64,000 bases of DNA from Ignavibacteria bacterium UBA7675 (lineage in GTDB: Bacteria; Bacteroidota; Ignavibacteria; Kapaibacteriales; UB7675), in NCBI GenBank assembly GCA_002483085.1, contig DLHF01000071.1, forward strand, positions 1 through 64,000, written 5' to 3'. Both the position numbers and the translations under genes were made by a program. Each line of letters opens with the position of its first letter. The first letter of the stretch is position 1. Below the pieces are notes generated by a model, which saw only the letters and a list, made by a program, of their open reading frames with translations, was not told the origin of the DNA and ran no database searches. This document shows positions 36,811-46,042 of the stretch, piece by piece.

Positions 36811-36893
36811 TAGCAGCAGCATGGCTTGCTGATTCGGTCCTTGCGTAAGGTTAAGCCCATGCCTGAGTATTCCGTGCAGTACATACGAAACGC

Positions 36894-36929
36894 AGAAAAG
36901 CCGCAGGAGCACTCTCCTACGGCTTTTCT
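36894..36929. terminator. Bidirectional hairpin terminator
   Basis: A 16-base arm pair (36894-36909 and 36914-36929) with one mismatch and the loop CACT. The stem outer part is AGAAAAGCCG/CGGCTTTTCT, so a T-rich end exists on both strands. It lies between the convergent cystathionine beta-synthase and porV genes. Confidence 0.8.
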
Positions 36930-36946
36930 ATTTTACGGGCACCGAG

Positions 36947-38032
36947 TTACTTACCGGCCACTGCTGCCCAGTCTACCATCAGCGTGAAGCGCATGGTATT
37001 GGCCAGCGGGTGGTTCTCTTCCATCGGGTTAATAAAGCTAAAGTCGAGTCCGAAAATGTCGTATCGCACACCAGCACCAAACGTCAGATACTCGCGATTA
37101 CCAATGCTTTCTGGCTCGGTAAAATATCCGGCGCGTAAAGCTACAAGCTGCTCATACCAATATTCAGCACCAATCGAGAGCTCAACTCCCGGATTTTCCC
37201 ATGCGGTAGCAAATGATTTCGGGATTTTGTCCACACCATTGGAATCACGGCGTACCAATAGCTTGCCAATATCGATAGCAAAGGTCAGATCGTTGAACTC
37301 ATCGCGGACAACATTAATACCAGCGCCCATGCGCAGCATTGTCGGCAGCGGATCGGACTGCTCGTTGTAGGTCACGCTGGGGCCAACGTTTTGCAGATTG
37401 ACACCAAGCGTGAGTTTATCGCCGATATCGAGCCCTGCAATACTGAGGTCTTCGGGACGCCACATGACACCAAGATCGAAACCAACGCTGACACCAACGC
37501 CACTTCCTTCGCCCTGCGGATTAGCTGCTTCGGCGAGGTTGGACTGAATATATCGCAACTGAATACCGCCACCGACATCGTCAGAAAGCATTGTAGCATA
37601 GGAAACACCAAGAGTAAACTCGTTGGAGCGAAACTTACCCAGATCATTGCCATTGATATCTGTCTTGGTAAATTCGCCGAGGTTCATCAGGATGAAGTTC
37701 ACCGCCATCGTTCCTTCCACTGCTTCCACATACTGACCATAGGCGCCGTAGCTATAGAACAGATCGGCGTTGAATTGGGGAAGCCATTTCGAGAAAGAAA
37801 GCGAAGCCTGGCGCTCTTCCATAAAGGCCAGACCACCCGGGTTCCAGTACAGAGCATTGATATCGGTGGCAATACCTGTTCCTGCATCACCCATTGCGCT
37901 TGCTCGGGCATTGGGAGAGATCAGCAGGAAGGGAACTGCTGCACCGCCCGCCTGTGCGAGTGCTTCGGTGGTTCCACATCCTAATAAGAATGCCGCGAGT
38001 GCAATTCGCAAGGCTTTTGCTGATTGAATCAT
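36947..38032 (-). CDS. porV: Type IX secretion outer-membrane protein PorV
   Basis: The 361-residue FadL-like beta-barrel has an N-terminal signal (~1-27). The opening AVPFLLISPNARASAMGDAGTG and NALYWNPGGLAF is the PorV/UPF0164 signature, and strands with alternating residues follow to a terminal VDWAAV. PorV shuttles cargo that has left the SprA translocon to the PorU sortase. The gene follows porU by 116 bp on the same strand, the arrangement typical of T9SS genomes. ATG at 38032 has AGGAG 8 bases upstream. Length and architecture are normal. Confidence 0.93.
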   Translation of the reverse strand: MIQSAKALRIALAAFLLGCGTTEALAQAGGAAVPFLLISPNARASAMGDAGTGIATDINALYWNPGGLAFMEERQASLSFSKWLPQFNADLFYSYGAYGQYVEAVEGTMAVNFILMNLGEFTKTDINGNDLGKFRSNEFTLGVSYATMLSDDVGGGIQLRYIQSNLAEAANPQGEGSGVGVSVGFDLGVMWRPEDLSIAGLDIGDKLTLGVNLQNVGPSVTYNEQSDPLPTMLRMGAGINVVRDEFNDLTFAIDIGKLLVRRDSNGVDKIPKSFATAWENPGVELSIGAEYWYEQLVALRAGYFTEPESIGNREYLTFGAGVRYDIFGLDFSFINPMEENHPLANTMRFTLMVDWAAVAGK

Positions 38033-38148
38033 CCAGAGAACTCCTATGAAGTGAGAAGTGTTATATTTCGTTTGTCAGAAATAACATATTAAAGCGATTA
38101 TACCTTGCAAGCTGGAAACCCAAGCCGTTCCCAATCTTTCTGCTCCAT

Positions 38149-41100
38149 CTATCGAACAATCACAACTTTACCCTCGGCTTCGTGATACAGTCCTTTGCCG
38201 GAGGAGATTTGCAATTTATAAAGATATACACCAACGGGCAAGGGGGAACCGGCTTCATCACGTCCATCCCAGAGAATTGTTGCCGAGCGCACATCGACAT
38301 TCTCCTGCAAGGTTCGTACCAATTTACCATCAACAGTATAGATTAAGATATTTGCACTGATATTTCCAAGCTGGTTATGCCGGAAAGAGATGGTCGTCTG
38401 GTCGGAGAAAGGATTTGGGTAATTATACACATCCTCTACAAATATTTCACCTTCAGCGCCGGGAATCCGGAAATTTGTTTCTACTTCCGAGAAGTTGTTG
38501 AACACATCCCAAGCGCGCACACGCACTGTATGATTACCGGGCGCGAGATTAAATAGTTGTTTCGTTACTGTTCCTCTGCGGAAGTCATCGAGAGAAATTG
38601 TGAAATCGCTGGTAAGCCTTACGGAATTCGCCGAATGGTCGAACCAAGCCTCTATATCATGGCCAATGCCAAGGCCGGTAGCATTGATACCTGTTTCGTC
38701 ATGCAGGTCTACCAACAACACTGGGTCAGGTCGTACTAAGTCGCCAGCCCGAAAAGTGTACGTATCCATATACACTGCCAGCGATGGGCCATTGCCGTCA
38801 TTGACCGTTGTGGTATCAATTCCGCCGATCACAAAATCGCGTGTAGCCCCCATAGCCGTTGCAGTCGGGCTAAAGGCATAACCATTGAGCCGTCCCTTCA
38901 GATCGGAAAAGCTGATATCTTGTGGTACGATCATCGTTACTGTAAAGCGGCCACGACGCACGGAATCTGCGCTAATATTCAGCAGACCACCAAAGACGAA
39001 GTACTTGTGCATGGTATCGCCTATGTCCATCACTTCTTTATTCACATCGCTGTCGTATAAACTAAAGACGACACTGCCGTTAAATGATCCGTCCACTGTT
39101 TTATCGTCGTAGTCGAGTACTTCGCCAGTAATGACTACTTTCGAGAGCGCCTGTACCTGCGGTATGGTATCGCCTGATAGGTCAATGCCATTTATAGAAG
39201 TAACGTGAATCTGCTGATTCGGCAAATGCAGCCGCATTGTAGGGTCGCCGAGCAGAAAGAATTTTTGATCGTTGTCGCCCTTCTTGAGGAGCTTTGTCTG
39301 GTACAGAGCATCACCAAGCCGAGGGTAACTACCATTTTGCCTGCTGAGCAAATGGGAATAAAACGTTTGATTGATCTCTGCATTCTGGTCGGCATAAACA
39401 GTACGGGTAGCAGAGAACACACCAATTGCTCCACCCACAGTGCTCGTAAACAACTCCTCTGCTCCACTCTGGCGAGCCGGATCATCAATACGGCCAAAAT
39501 CGCATGTAGCAGCAGTTAAGAAAAACAACTTATCGCGGTTTGTCATGAGCGGAATTGTTACATCCTTCTCAAAAATCTGCTCGTGCGCCCATACACGGGG
39601 ATTGCCATGGCCAATCCAGTTGAGAATAAGCGTACCACTATTGACAGAATTCAGCAATTCTTCTGTGACACGGGGTTTTCTACGCCCTCCCGGAATGTTC
39701 TCCGTCGGATACTCCGGCAGGTATATTTTTTTCTGGTACAGGCTCGGCGGCATGTAGTTGACCGAGAGCGTTTCAGATTGCCCAGTATGAAGCGTTCCTT
39801 CTCCTTTTACTGGCTGCTCTGTCGTCCAGGAATCATCAGCTATCATAGTAATGCGCGTGCGCCACAGGTCGAGCGAAGAATGCAACTCGTAGTGTCTGAT
39901 CTTGTCTACAATGTCCATTCCCTCGCTGTCGGAGCGAATAGGAACACGTCCCAAAGCAATATCGACAAGAGCATCATCGCCGGAAATTCTGGCAAAGTAA
40001 TCTTCGGTCATGGATGTAGTTGTTACAGAACTCATCCCCCCATCACTATCCGAATAGGTCTGGTAAGTAGGAACATAGACAGGTTCGTTGGTGCTGATAT
40101 TTCTGTAATCATAGTGCCCATCGCCCCACAGAATAACATATCCGGGCTTTCGCTCCCAGTTTCTGAGTGCAAAGCCAAGGAAATCGCGAATAGCTGTAGG
40201 ATCGGGCATCCCAGCAGCAAACTCATTGTAAATCTGGTCGACAGTAACAACCGATACCGTGAGTTCACCTTGCGACTCGCGGAAATCGCGATAAGCGCGA
40301 GCCGATTCGAGGAATGCCTTGTTAGTAACCAAGATAACATCAGTATTGGCAAATCCATTACGCAGATTCGCAACATCTGCTACTTCAATTGATACCGGAG
40401 CCTTTAGCGCACCTGAAATATAATAGCGCTTCGGCGACTGTACCGGCTGCTCTGCTCGAAACAAGAACATACCGCCGGTCGACGCCTGGTTGCGTACCAT
40501 GAGAGGACGAGCGCGATCTGTAACATCAAAACCCATAATATCACCGGAAAAACCGTTGATACTGTATTCCGTTACACCGCTGCTCACCGGATCGCTATAA
40601 AATTCTATTTCGTTGCCATTTGCGACGAATTCACGTGGATAGTGAATTTCAAACCAGTCGACATTTCCGGATGCACTCTGGGTAGCTCCATTTGTCGTGT
40701 ACAAAAACTGCAACACGCTCCTGTCGTCTCGAAGCACCGAGGTGTTCGCAGACACTTGAGCAGTTGAAATTGTTGCAAAAGAGTACGATGAGCCTAAAGC
40801 TCCGCAGGAAATCGAAAGAAGCTGGTTGCCGTTTTCGCTGATATTAAACCGGGAAGATTCCTTTACTCGATTAGCCACACAAATACGGTAAAACACCGAT
40901 GCGTCGCCCTGTTTTACAAGATTGGGCAACACCGTTGTGTACGTGTTGGGGATATCCTTGTTTGCTATGCGCCCCAGCCATCGCCTATCGGAACCGGGAT
41001 TAAAGATATTGTAGAGTTCTTCTTCATTAAATACTCGCGCAGTGTACTGTTTCGGTGAATTCACCACCGGATTCTGAGGGACAGGTGCATAATCGGCTCG

Positions 41101-42186
41101 CAAACCGGGGGTTCCGCCTACCGAAAGCAGATAGTAATTGCGCCGTGAATAGTGGTTTATAAAATGCCTAAACTTCTCTTTCCCCGCTACTCCCGAATCA
41201 TAGATAAATCCAGAGGAAGGCGCACCATAGAACACAACTGATTGCAGCTCTCCAGAAGATGATGTACGCACAATGATCGGTTGTTCAATTAATTCGTTGT
41301 TCTGTCCATCGCTGACGAGTTCGGAGAGTTCGGCTCCCCCATATCCATAGACTCTAATCGTTGGTACATCGCCGGGGGGCACGGATAAGCCTGCGTTCTT
41401 AAGCGCTTGTGCGTCAATAGAATAGATTCCTTCGTTATCCACACCTATGCGTAACCACACCCCTCCTGTACCTGTAACTGCCGCTCTCTTTGCAGCAGCA
41501 GGACTCTGTGGCTCTACCCAGAACGATGCAACAGCATCATTCAGGGTGGCACCCAAAAGCTGCGCATCTTGCTTTGCAGGTTTAGCTTGTATCGACGATG
41601 GAATCAGGGTTAGTTTCACGCGGACAGACGTAGGGATCTGAATACGTCCAGTGGCACCACTGTAAAGCGCAGCTACTACATCGAGAAAAGCCATGTGCAT
41701 AGAGCGCGATTGGCCAGCATATGTAGCTGTACACCAGGAAGAGAGAACTGGTCGACTGTAGGCCTGCCGGTCTATAGTGTAGGAAGAAATAGTCGAAAGA
41801 TCGATGTATTCATGTGTCGGAACTGGAGTGATAAGCGCGGCATACGACACAACTCGTTGTACGGATATCTGATCTATACGAAAGCCCGTAGCAGAAGGCA
41901 CACTAATCGGCAGACGCATTACCAGCATCGAAGGCTCACCTGGCTGAAGATGCTCAGCAATGGACGCGCCTGTAATCCGGGGTAATACAGTTTGCACACC
42001 GGAAACCATAACAGTATCAAACCCCTCAATATGGGGTCGACACTCAAACTCAAAGGTTGTAGGAGTAGATTGTATAATCTTTACCCCCTGATCAGCATAC
42101 GAGAGCGCAGTACCAGCCATTACAGGAACGACTGAAAACAACGCCAGGTACAGCAGAAACTGCCCGAACCGAACTACTGCTTTCAT
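38149..42186 (-). CDS. porU: Type IX secretion sortase PorU
   Basis: The 1345-residue protein removes the C-terminal sorting domain from cargo and attaches it to the cell surface. It has a signal peptide (MKAVVRFGQFLLYLALFSVV) and a long beta-rich N-terminal region. The C25 gingipain-type catalytic domain includes GHYDYRN, the catalytic His860 in NWIGHGNPRVW and Cys895 in TAATCDFGRIDDP, spaced as in the family. An immunoglobulin-like part follows. The C-terminal domain itself resembles a sorting domain (NYPNPFSDQ to VVIVR); PorU is known to keep its own. ATG 42186 starts the signal peptide, and the frame from 42225 adds 13 residues. It lies directly upstream of porV. Confidence 0.9.
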   Translation of the reverse strand: MKAVVRFGQFLLYLALFSVVPVMAGTALSYADQGVKIIQSTPTTFEFECRPHIEGFDTVMVSGVQTVLPRITGASIAEHLQPGEPSMLVMRLPISVPSATGFRIDQISVQRVVSYAALITPVPTHEYIDLSTISSYTIDRQAYSRPVLSSWCTATYAGQSRSMHMAFLDVVAALYSGATGRIQIPTSVRVKLTLIPSSIQAKPAKQDAQLLGATLNDAVASFWVEPQSPAAAKRAAVTGTGGVWLRIGVDNEGIYSIDAQALKNAGLSVPPGDVPTIRVYGYGGAELSELVSDGQNNELIEQPIIVRTSSSGELQSVVFYGAPSSGFIYDSGVAGKEKFRHFINHYSRRNYYLLSVGGTPGLRADYAPVPQNPVVNSPKQYTARVFNEEELYNIFNPGSDRRWLGRIANKDIPNTYTTVLPNLVKQGDASVFYRICVANRVKESSRFNISENGNQLLSISCGALGSSYSFATISTAQVSANTSVLRDDRSVLQFLYTTNGATQSASGNVDWFEIHYPREFVANGNEIEFYSDPVSSGVTEYSINGFSGDIMGFDVTDRARPLMVRNQASTGGMFLFRAEQPVQSPKRYYISGALKAPVSIEVADVANLRNGFANTDVILVTNKAFLESARAYRDFRESQGELTVSVVTVDQIYNEFAAGMPDPTAIRDFLGFALRNWERKPGYVILWGDGHYDYRNISTNEPVYVPTYQTYSDSDGGMSSVTTTSMTEDYFARISGDDALVDIALGRVPIRSDSEGMDIVDKIRHYELHSSLDLWRTRITMIADDSWTTEQPVKGEGTLHTGQSETLSVNYMPPSLYQKKIYLPEYPTENIPGGRRKPRVTEELLNSVNSGTLILNWIGHGNPRVWAHEQIFEKDVTIPLMTNRDKLFFLTAATCDFGRIDDPARQSGAEELFTSTVGGAIGVFSATRTVYADQNAEINQTFYSHLLSRQNGSYPRLGDALYQTKLLKKGDNDQKFFLLGDPTMRLHLPNQQIHVTSINGIDLSGDTIPQVQALSKVVITGEVLDYDDKTVDGSFNGSVVFSLYDSDVNKEVMDIGDTMHKYFVFGGLLNISADSVRRGRFTVTMIVPQDISFSDLKGRLNGYAFSPTATAMGATRDFVIGGIDTTTVNDGNGPSLAVYMDTYTFRAGDLVRPDPVLLVDLHDETGINATGLGIGHDIEAWFDHSANSVRLTSDFTISLDDFRRGTVTKQLFNLAPGNHTVRVRAWDVFNNFSEVETNFRIPGAEGEIFVEDVYNYPNPFSDQTTISFRHNQLGNISANILIYTVDGKLVRTLQENVDVRSATILWDGRDEAGSPLPVGVYLYKLQISSGKGLYHEAEGKVVIVR

Positions 42187-42379
42187 TTGATTACCAAAAT
42201 ATATGAACAGGGGTGAACGAATCATCCAATGGACAACCGCTTGTTAATTCATATAAGAGAGGTAGCAACGTGCTCGATAGAATCCTGGGGATAAGAGAGA
42301 GAGGAGTAATTCTGAACAATTTACAACAACGACGGAGTATATGTCAAGAAATTTTTGTTGCTATTTATATCAGGGTAAG

Positions 42380-42413
42380 AAAAAGGCCGACAGACTTCTC
42401 CATCGGCCTTTTT
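42380..42413 (-). terminator. Hairpin terminator after the Omp28/T9SS gene
   Basis: The arms AAAAAGGCCGA (42380-42390) and TCGGCCTTTTT (42403-42413) pair perfectly with a 12-base loop. It is positioned 20 bases after the stop at 42435 on the minus strand. Confidence 0.8.
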
Positions 42414-42434
42414 CCATAAAAAAAGCAACTTCGC

Positions 42435-44858
42435 TTATTTCACACTGACAACAGGCAACGATACAGATTCGCCACCGACTGTCATAACAACGTGATACAT
42501 ACCAGCGGCGAGGTTCGAGCCATCAATAGCGGCTGTGTGCTCACCGGGCAGAACAACGCTGTTTACGAGAACAGCTACTTCGCGACCCTGCTCATTGAAC
42601 AGTGCGATACGAACGTTTTTCGCAATGCCATTGTTCAGCGAGTAGCGTACTACCGACGAACCAACGAACGGGTTCGGGCCAGCGCTGACAGAAAATTCGC
42701 CATTACGGCTTTCTGTTTCGCTAACCGAGCTCGTATTTGCAGTAGCTTCGCCTTTGATCTCGTAGTTATACAGGCCACCATCTTCTTCGTTGGTCGAGAT
42801 CGAAAGCAGCGGCATGTTGTCGCCTTGATCAATGATACCAACAGCGGAAGGAGCAAAATGCAGTGTAAAGGAGAGTTTTTCTCCTTCAGCAAGCGTAATC
42901 GGTGTAGCCGGGAATGTCGAGGGCAGACCGACGATGGTAATACCGTAGGAACCGAAGTTCTCGCGGAAGTCGGAGACATCAGAAATTTCGAGACCAGCAG
43001 CATTAGCTGCCTGAATTTCCATAGTAATATCGTGCGACTCACCCACTTTTACTTTACCGAAATCAAGAGGCTCACTCGGGTTAGCGCTCAGAATAGCTTT
43101 GGGCCTCGGAGCAGCTACTTTGCCTTCGATCCAGTCGAGAGCCTTGCCGATCAGTTCTGCACGTGCATCAGCATCGTCGATGATAGAAGGAGTAATGCCA
43201 AAGAATACGGCGCGAGCATTGTCGAGTTCGGCGCGAGCAGCAATAGTAGAATCAGCAAATCCTTGGTGAGCAAGGATCACTTTTGTATTCGGATCCGTTG
43301 ATTTGATCAGCGGAGTAAGGTAGTTCACCAATGTGCCCAGTTCTTTGAATCCATCTGTAATAGGATCGTCTTTGACACCTATTAATCTTACAATAAGATT
43401 GCTGTACCCTTGGCGAATCGGCTGAACATACTGGATACCTAATTTCGAGTGCAGCGAAGCAGCGGGATCACCACTTGCACCATAAGTTTGAGCAGCACCA
43501 GCAAACAGCATGCCCACGCCACGGTCAAGCAGATCCATAGCATAGAACTGCTCGGTTCCGTCGATTATACCACTTGCACCTGTGTTCCACACAACATACT
43601 TGAGATTCTCAAGATCGTCGAGCTTGGGCAGAACAGAATTAACAGGCACATCGAAATAACCACTGCGGCCTGTAGCTGCTACGGAATTGGCCATCGAATA
43701 CGTATAATCGCCATTATCATCTGTAAGCTGAATGGTTTCAACGTCTTTGGAGAGAATCGACTGAAGAGCTACGCTCATCGGTGTACTGCCATCCATATAG
43801 GACACAACCATATCACCCATACCAGTGGTAGCACCTTTGGTAAAGGTCATTGTTACTTTCTGCTGGCCACCAGCCGGAATTGTAACTTCAGTGTTGCCAC
43901 CGCCTACGCTGGCAGTCCAGTCAGCAGGAGTGCGTACAGATTTGCTAATGCCATATGTAGCCGCAGCATCAGTGTTGTTGCTAATTGTCACTTCAGTTGT
44001 CACTTGGCCATTCGGCTCTTCAATGCTGAAGCCGGGCAGCGGCATTGTGCGAACAAAGCTCGTGCTTGCCAACGAACCGTAGTCGCCGATGTCTTCCGAA
44101 GTACCAGCCTGCACAATTTCCATTGTCTTTGTGTTTTGCAGGAATGCCACAACATACACTTCGCCGTCGCCTTGGGGCCACAGTTCGGTGCTTTTCATCG
44201 TGTAGGAAAAATCAAAGGATTTTTGCTCATTTGCGGCGATATTAACAGCCGTGCCCTGCCAGTTCGGCAGCATCGTCAGTACTGCATCTTCGAACTCATC
44301 CTGTCCATTCGAGTTAGCCAGAGTGTTCGGCAGATTGGGCAAAGAAACATAATCTGCGATTACGAGTACATGCAGTACATAGTCCGTGAGATCCATGCCG
44401 GTCTCGACATCGATTTTTACGCCCACATTTGGCATAGCGGTCTTATTCTCTGTGACTTTGATCTCGACAGGATAAATAAATGTCTGATCAAACTTAGCTG
44501 CTGCCATCAGCGCGGATTCTTCACGCGGGTCCATCGCATAGTGGCCATTTACCTGTGCTGCCGGAATGCCTGCTACACTGTACTTGTCGTGTACTTTGCG
44601 GCCATCTGGGAAAGCAAGGTTAAATGGGTCGTTTTTCGCGGGATAATCCTCGTGGTAACGCACAGAAATGATGCCATTTTCCGACTTCACCACTTTGGCC
44701 AATACGGGATCGGCACCTACGCAAGGCCCACAAGTAGCACTGGTAAACTCTTCAATGACTACCAGACGCTTCTTGGCTGCCAGAAGATCCTGCGCAGGCG
44801 CAAGGAGAACCGCTGTCGCAACGGCTGCTCCCGCGAACTTCGTAAAAGAAAACTTCAT
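42435..44858 (-). CDS. Omp28-like thiol-fold cargo with T9SS sorting domain
   Basis: This 807-residue exported protein has a signal peptide (~1-28). An N-terminal thioredoxin-fold Omp28-like domain (about 30-240) carries the CGPC pair (Cys43, Cys46) in EEFTSATCGPCVG and a GIPAAQVNG segment like a cis-Pro loop. The middle holds immunoglobulin-like and DUF-type beta domains (~250-720). The C-terminal sorting domain starts SAGPNPFVG and ends VSLPVVSVK, so it is a T9SS cargo. A GGAG site precedes ATG 44858. It lies downstream of an Omp28-like lipoprotein, a DUF6029-like barrel and a TlpA gene, all on this strand. The redox role at the cell surface is inferred, not shown. Confidence 0.82.
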   Translation of the reverse strand: MKFSFTKFAGAAVATAVLLAPAQDLLAAKKRLVVIEEFTSATCGPCVGADPVLAKVVKSENGIISVRYHEDYPAKNDPFNLAFPDGRKVHDKYSVAGIPAAQVNGHYAMDPREESALMAAAKFDQTFIYPVEIKVTENKTAMPNVGVKIDVETGMDLTDYVLHVLVIADYVSLPNLPNTLANSNGQDEFEDAVLTMLPNWQGTAVNIAANEQKSFDFSYTMKSTELWPQGDGEVYVVAFLQNTKTMEIVQAGTSEDIGDYGSLASTSFVRTMPLPGFSIEEPNGQVTTEVTISNNTDAAATYGISKSVRTPADWTASVGGGNTEVTIPAGGQQKVTMTFTKGATTGMGDMVVSYMDGSTPMSVALQSILSKDVETIQLTDDNGDYTYSMANSVAATGRSGYFDVPVNSVLPKLDDLENLKYVVWNTGASGIIDGTEQFYAMDLLDRGVGMLFAGAAQTYGASGDPAASLHSKLGIQYVQPIRQGYSNLIVRLIGVKDDPITDGFKELGTLVNYLTPLIKSTDPNTKVILAHQGFADSTIAARAELDNARAVFFGITPSIIDDADARAELIGKALDWIEGKVAAPRPKAILSANPSEPLDFGKVKVGESHDITMEIQAANAAGLEISDVSDFRENFGSYGITIVGLPSTFPATPITLAEGEKLSFTLHFAPSAVGIIDQGDNMPLLSISTNEEDGGLYNYEIKGEATANTSSVSETESRNGEFSVSAGPNPFVGSSVVRYSLNNGIAKNVRIALFNEQGREVAVLVNSVVLPGEHTAAIDGSNLAAGMYHVVMTVGGESVSLPVVSVK

Positions 44859-45115
44859 ACAAGCTCCAATTGTTGATTGTTAATGATCAGAGAGGATCGT
44901 TTTAAATTCTCATGATATCAAAGTTTGTTGCCACAAGCTCTTATACTACTAAAGAATTGCCAATTAATCAAGGATAAATTGTAGAACCGGCAACTGCCAA
45001 AGGAAGTATAATTCGACTACAATGGCTCCTAAAAACTCTGCAATGCAGACATCGGCAAGCTGGAAATAGTTACAAATACGCAGACCCTAGCATATCCGCA
45101 TCTCCCCTACTCTAC

Positions 45116-46018
45116 CTATTTCATCACTTCAAGTTCTTCTACTTGGAGAATTTCGTATTCGCCCTTATTTGTGTTTACCGGGCTGTACGAAGGGTCGTAC
45201 CGATGCACATACGCAAGAACCTTACAGTGTTCGGGCATCCAGTCGGGGTTCAGTGTGATCGTGTACTCTCGGCTGAACTGCGCCCCGGCAGCTATGGCCG
45301 CATCGCTTACGCGCTCGCCCCACCACTTGCCATTTACCGAACCGCGCATCACATGGTTGTGCACATAGTCGAGTACCTTTTGGTCACCCTGCCTGCGATT
45401 GTCGATTTGCGGCTTTACAATACTGTCCTCTACAATGAAGACAGCCAGATAGTTGTCGCTCATCTGGGCATTGACATAGTCCAAATTCACTTTTACCGTC
45501 AGAGAACGAGTGGACTCGTTGTACTCATTTGTCAGTTCTACGGCCAAATCTGCCTCGGCACTGCTATCTATAATAGCTTTAACGGCTTCGCTCCACTGCC
45601 CCGATTCGAGCATACGCCCAGTAGCACTCGGCAGCAGTGTGCGGCTTATCATTCCATTCGGATACTGCGGCACTTTAAAAAAGGTCGCGAGGTCTGTTGC
45701 AGCTTCATTGCGAAAATCGTAGATGAAATCGCCTACTGGATCGGGTTTGGCATAAAAGCCTGCGTGGATCGACACACTGTACACCCGACCTCCGTATAGG
45801 TGTTCGAGATCTTTAGCGAGTTCAGCCGCAGCCGGACAATTGGGGCACTTAAAGCCAGTAAAGTCTTCTATAAGAATTTTTCTGGTCACTTTGCTCGTGT
45901 CCGGACCTGGGTCTACCGGAGTCTCTCTGTACGGAGCTTCCACCACATCGCATCCCCATACTGCCAGCGCGAGGAGCACAACAAGCCCCAAGTATCTATT
46001 ATTTGTCTTTGTTGCCAT
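45116..46018 (-). CDS. Omp28-like thioredoxin-fold lipoprotein
   Basis: The 300-residue lipoprotein has lipobox AVWGC (Cys23). The mature part begins with a linker and then ILIEDFTGFKCPNCPAAA, a thioredoxin-like active site with Cys58 and Cys61 (CPNC), as in the Omp28-related family of Bacteroidota. A beta-rich C-terminal half follows. The family is found in the outer membrane or exported, and its function is not established; a thiol-redox or chaperone role is likely from the CxxC. GGGAC lies about 10 bases before the ATG. Upstream by 24 bp on the same strand is a DUF6029-like barrel, and next downstream is the Omp28/T9SS cargo, so the group is probably co-expressed. Confidence 0.82.
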   Translation of the reverse strand: MATKTNNRYLGLVVLLALAVWGCDVVEAPYRETPVDPGPDTSKVTRKILIEDFTGFKCPNCPAAAELAKDLEHLYGGRVYSVSIHAGFYAKPDPVGDFIYDFRNEAATDLATFFKVPQYPNGMISRTLLPSATGRMLESGQWSEAVKAIIDSSAEADLAVELTNEYNESTRSLTVKVNLDYVNAQMSDNYLAVFIVEDSIVKPQIDNRRQGDQKVLDYVHNHVMRGSVNGKWWGERVSDAAIAAGAQFSREYTITLNPDWMPEHCKVLAYVHRYDPSYSPVNTNKGEYEILQVEELEVMK

Positions 46019-46042
46019 ATAACACGTCCCTGCTTTAACTCA

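Noticed and set aside
43449..44876. A 475-codon plus-strand frame opposite the Omp28/T9SS gene
   Set aside because: Same reasons: antisense to a gene with a signal peptide, CxxC motif and sorting domain. No family features.
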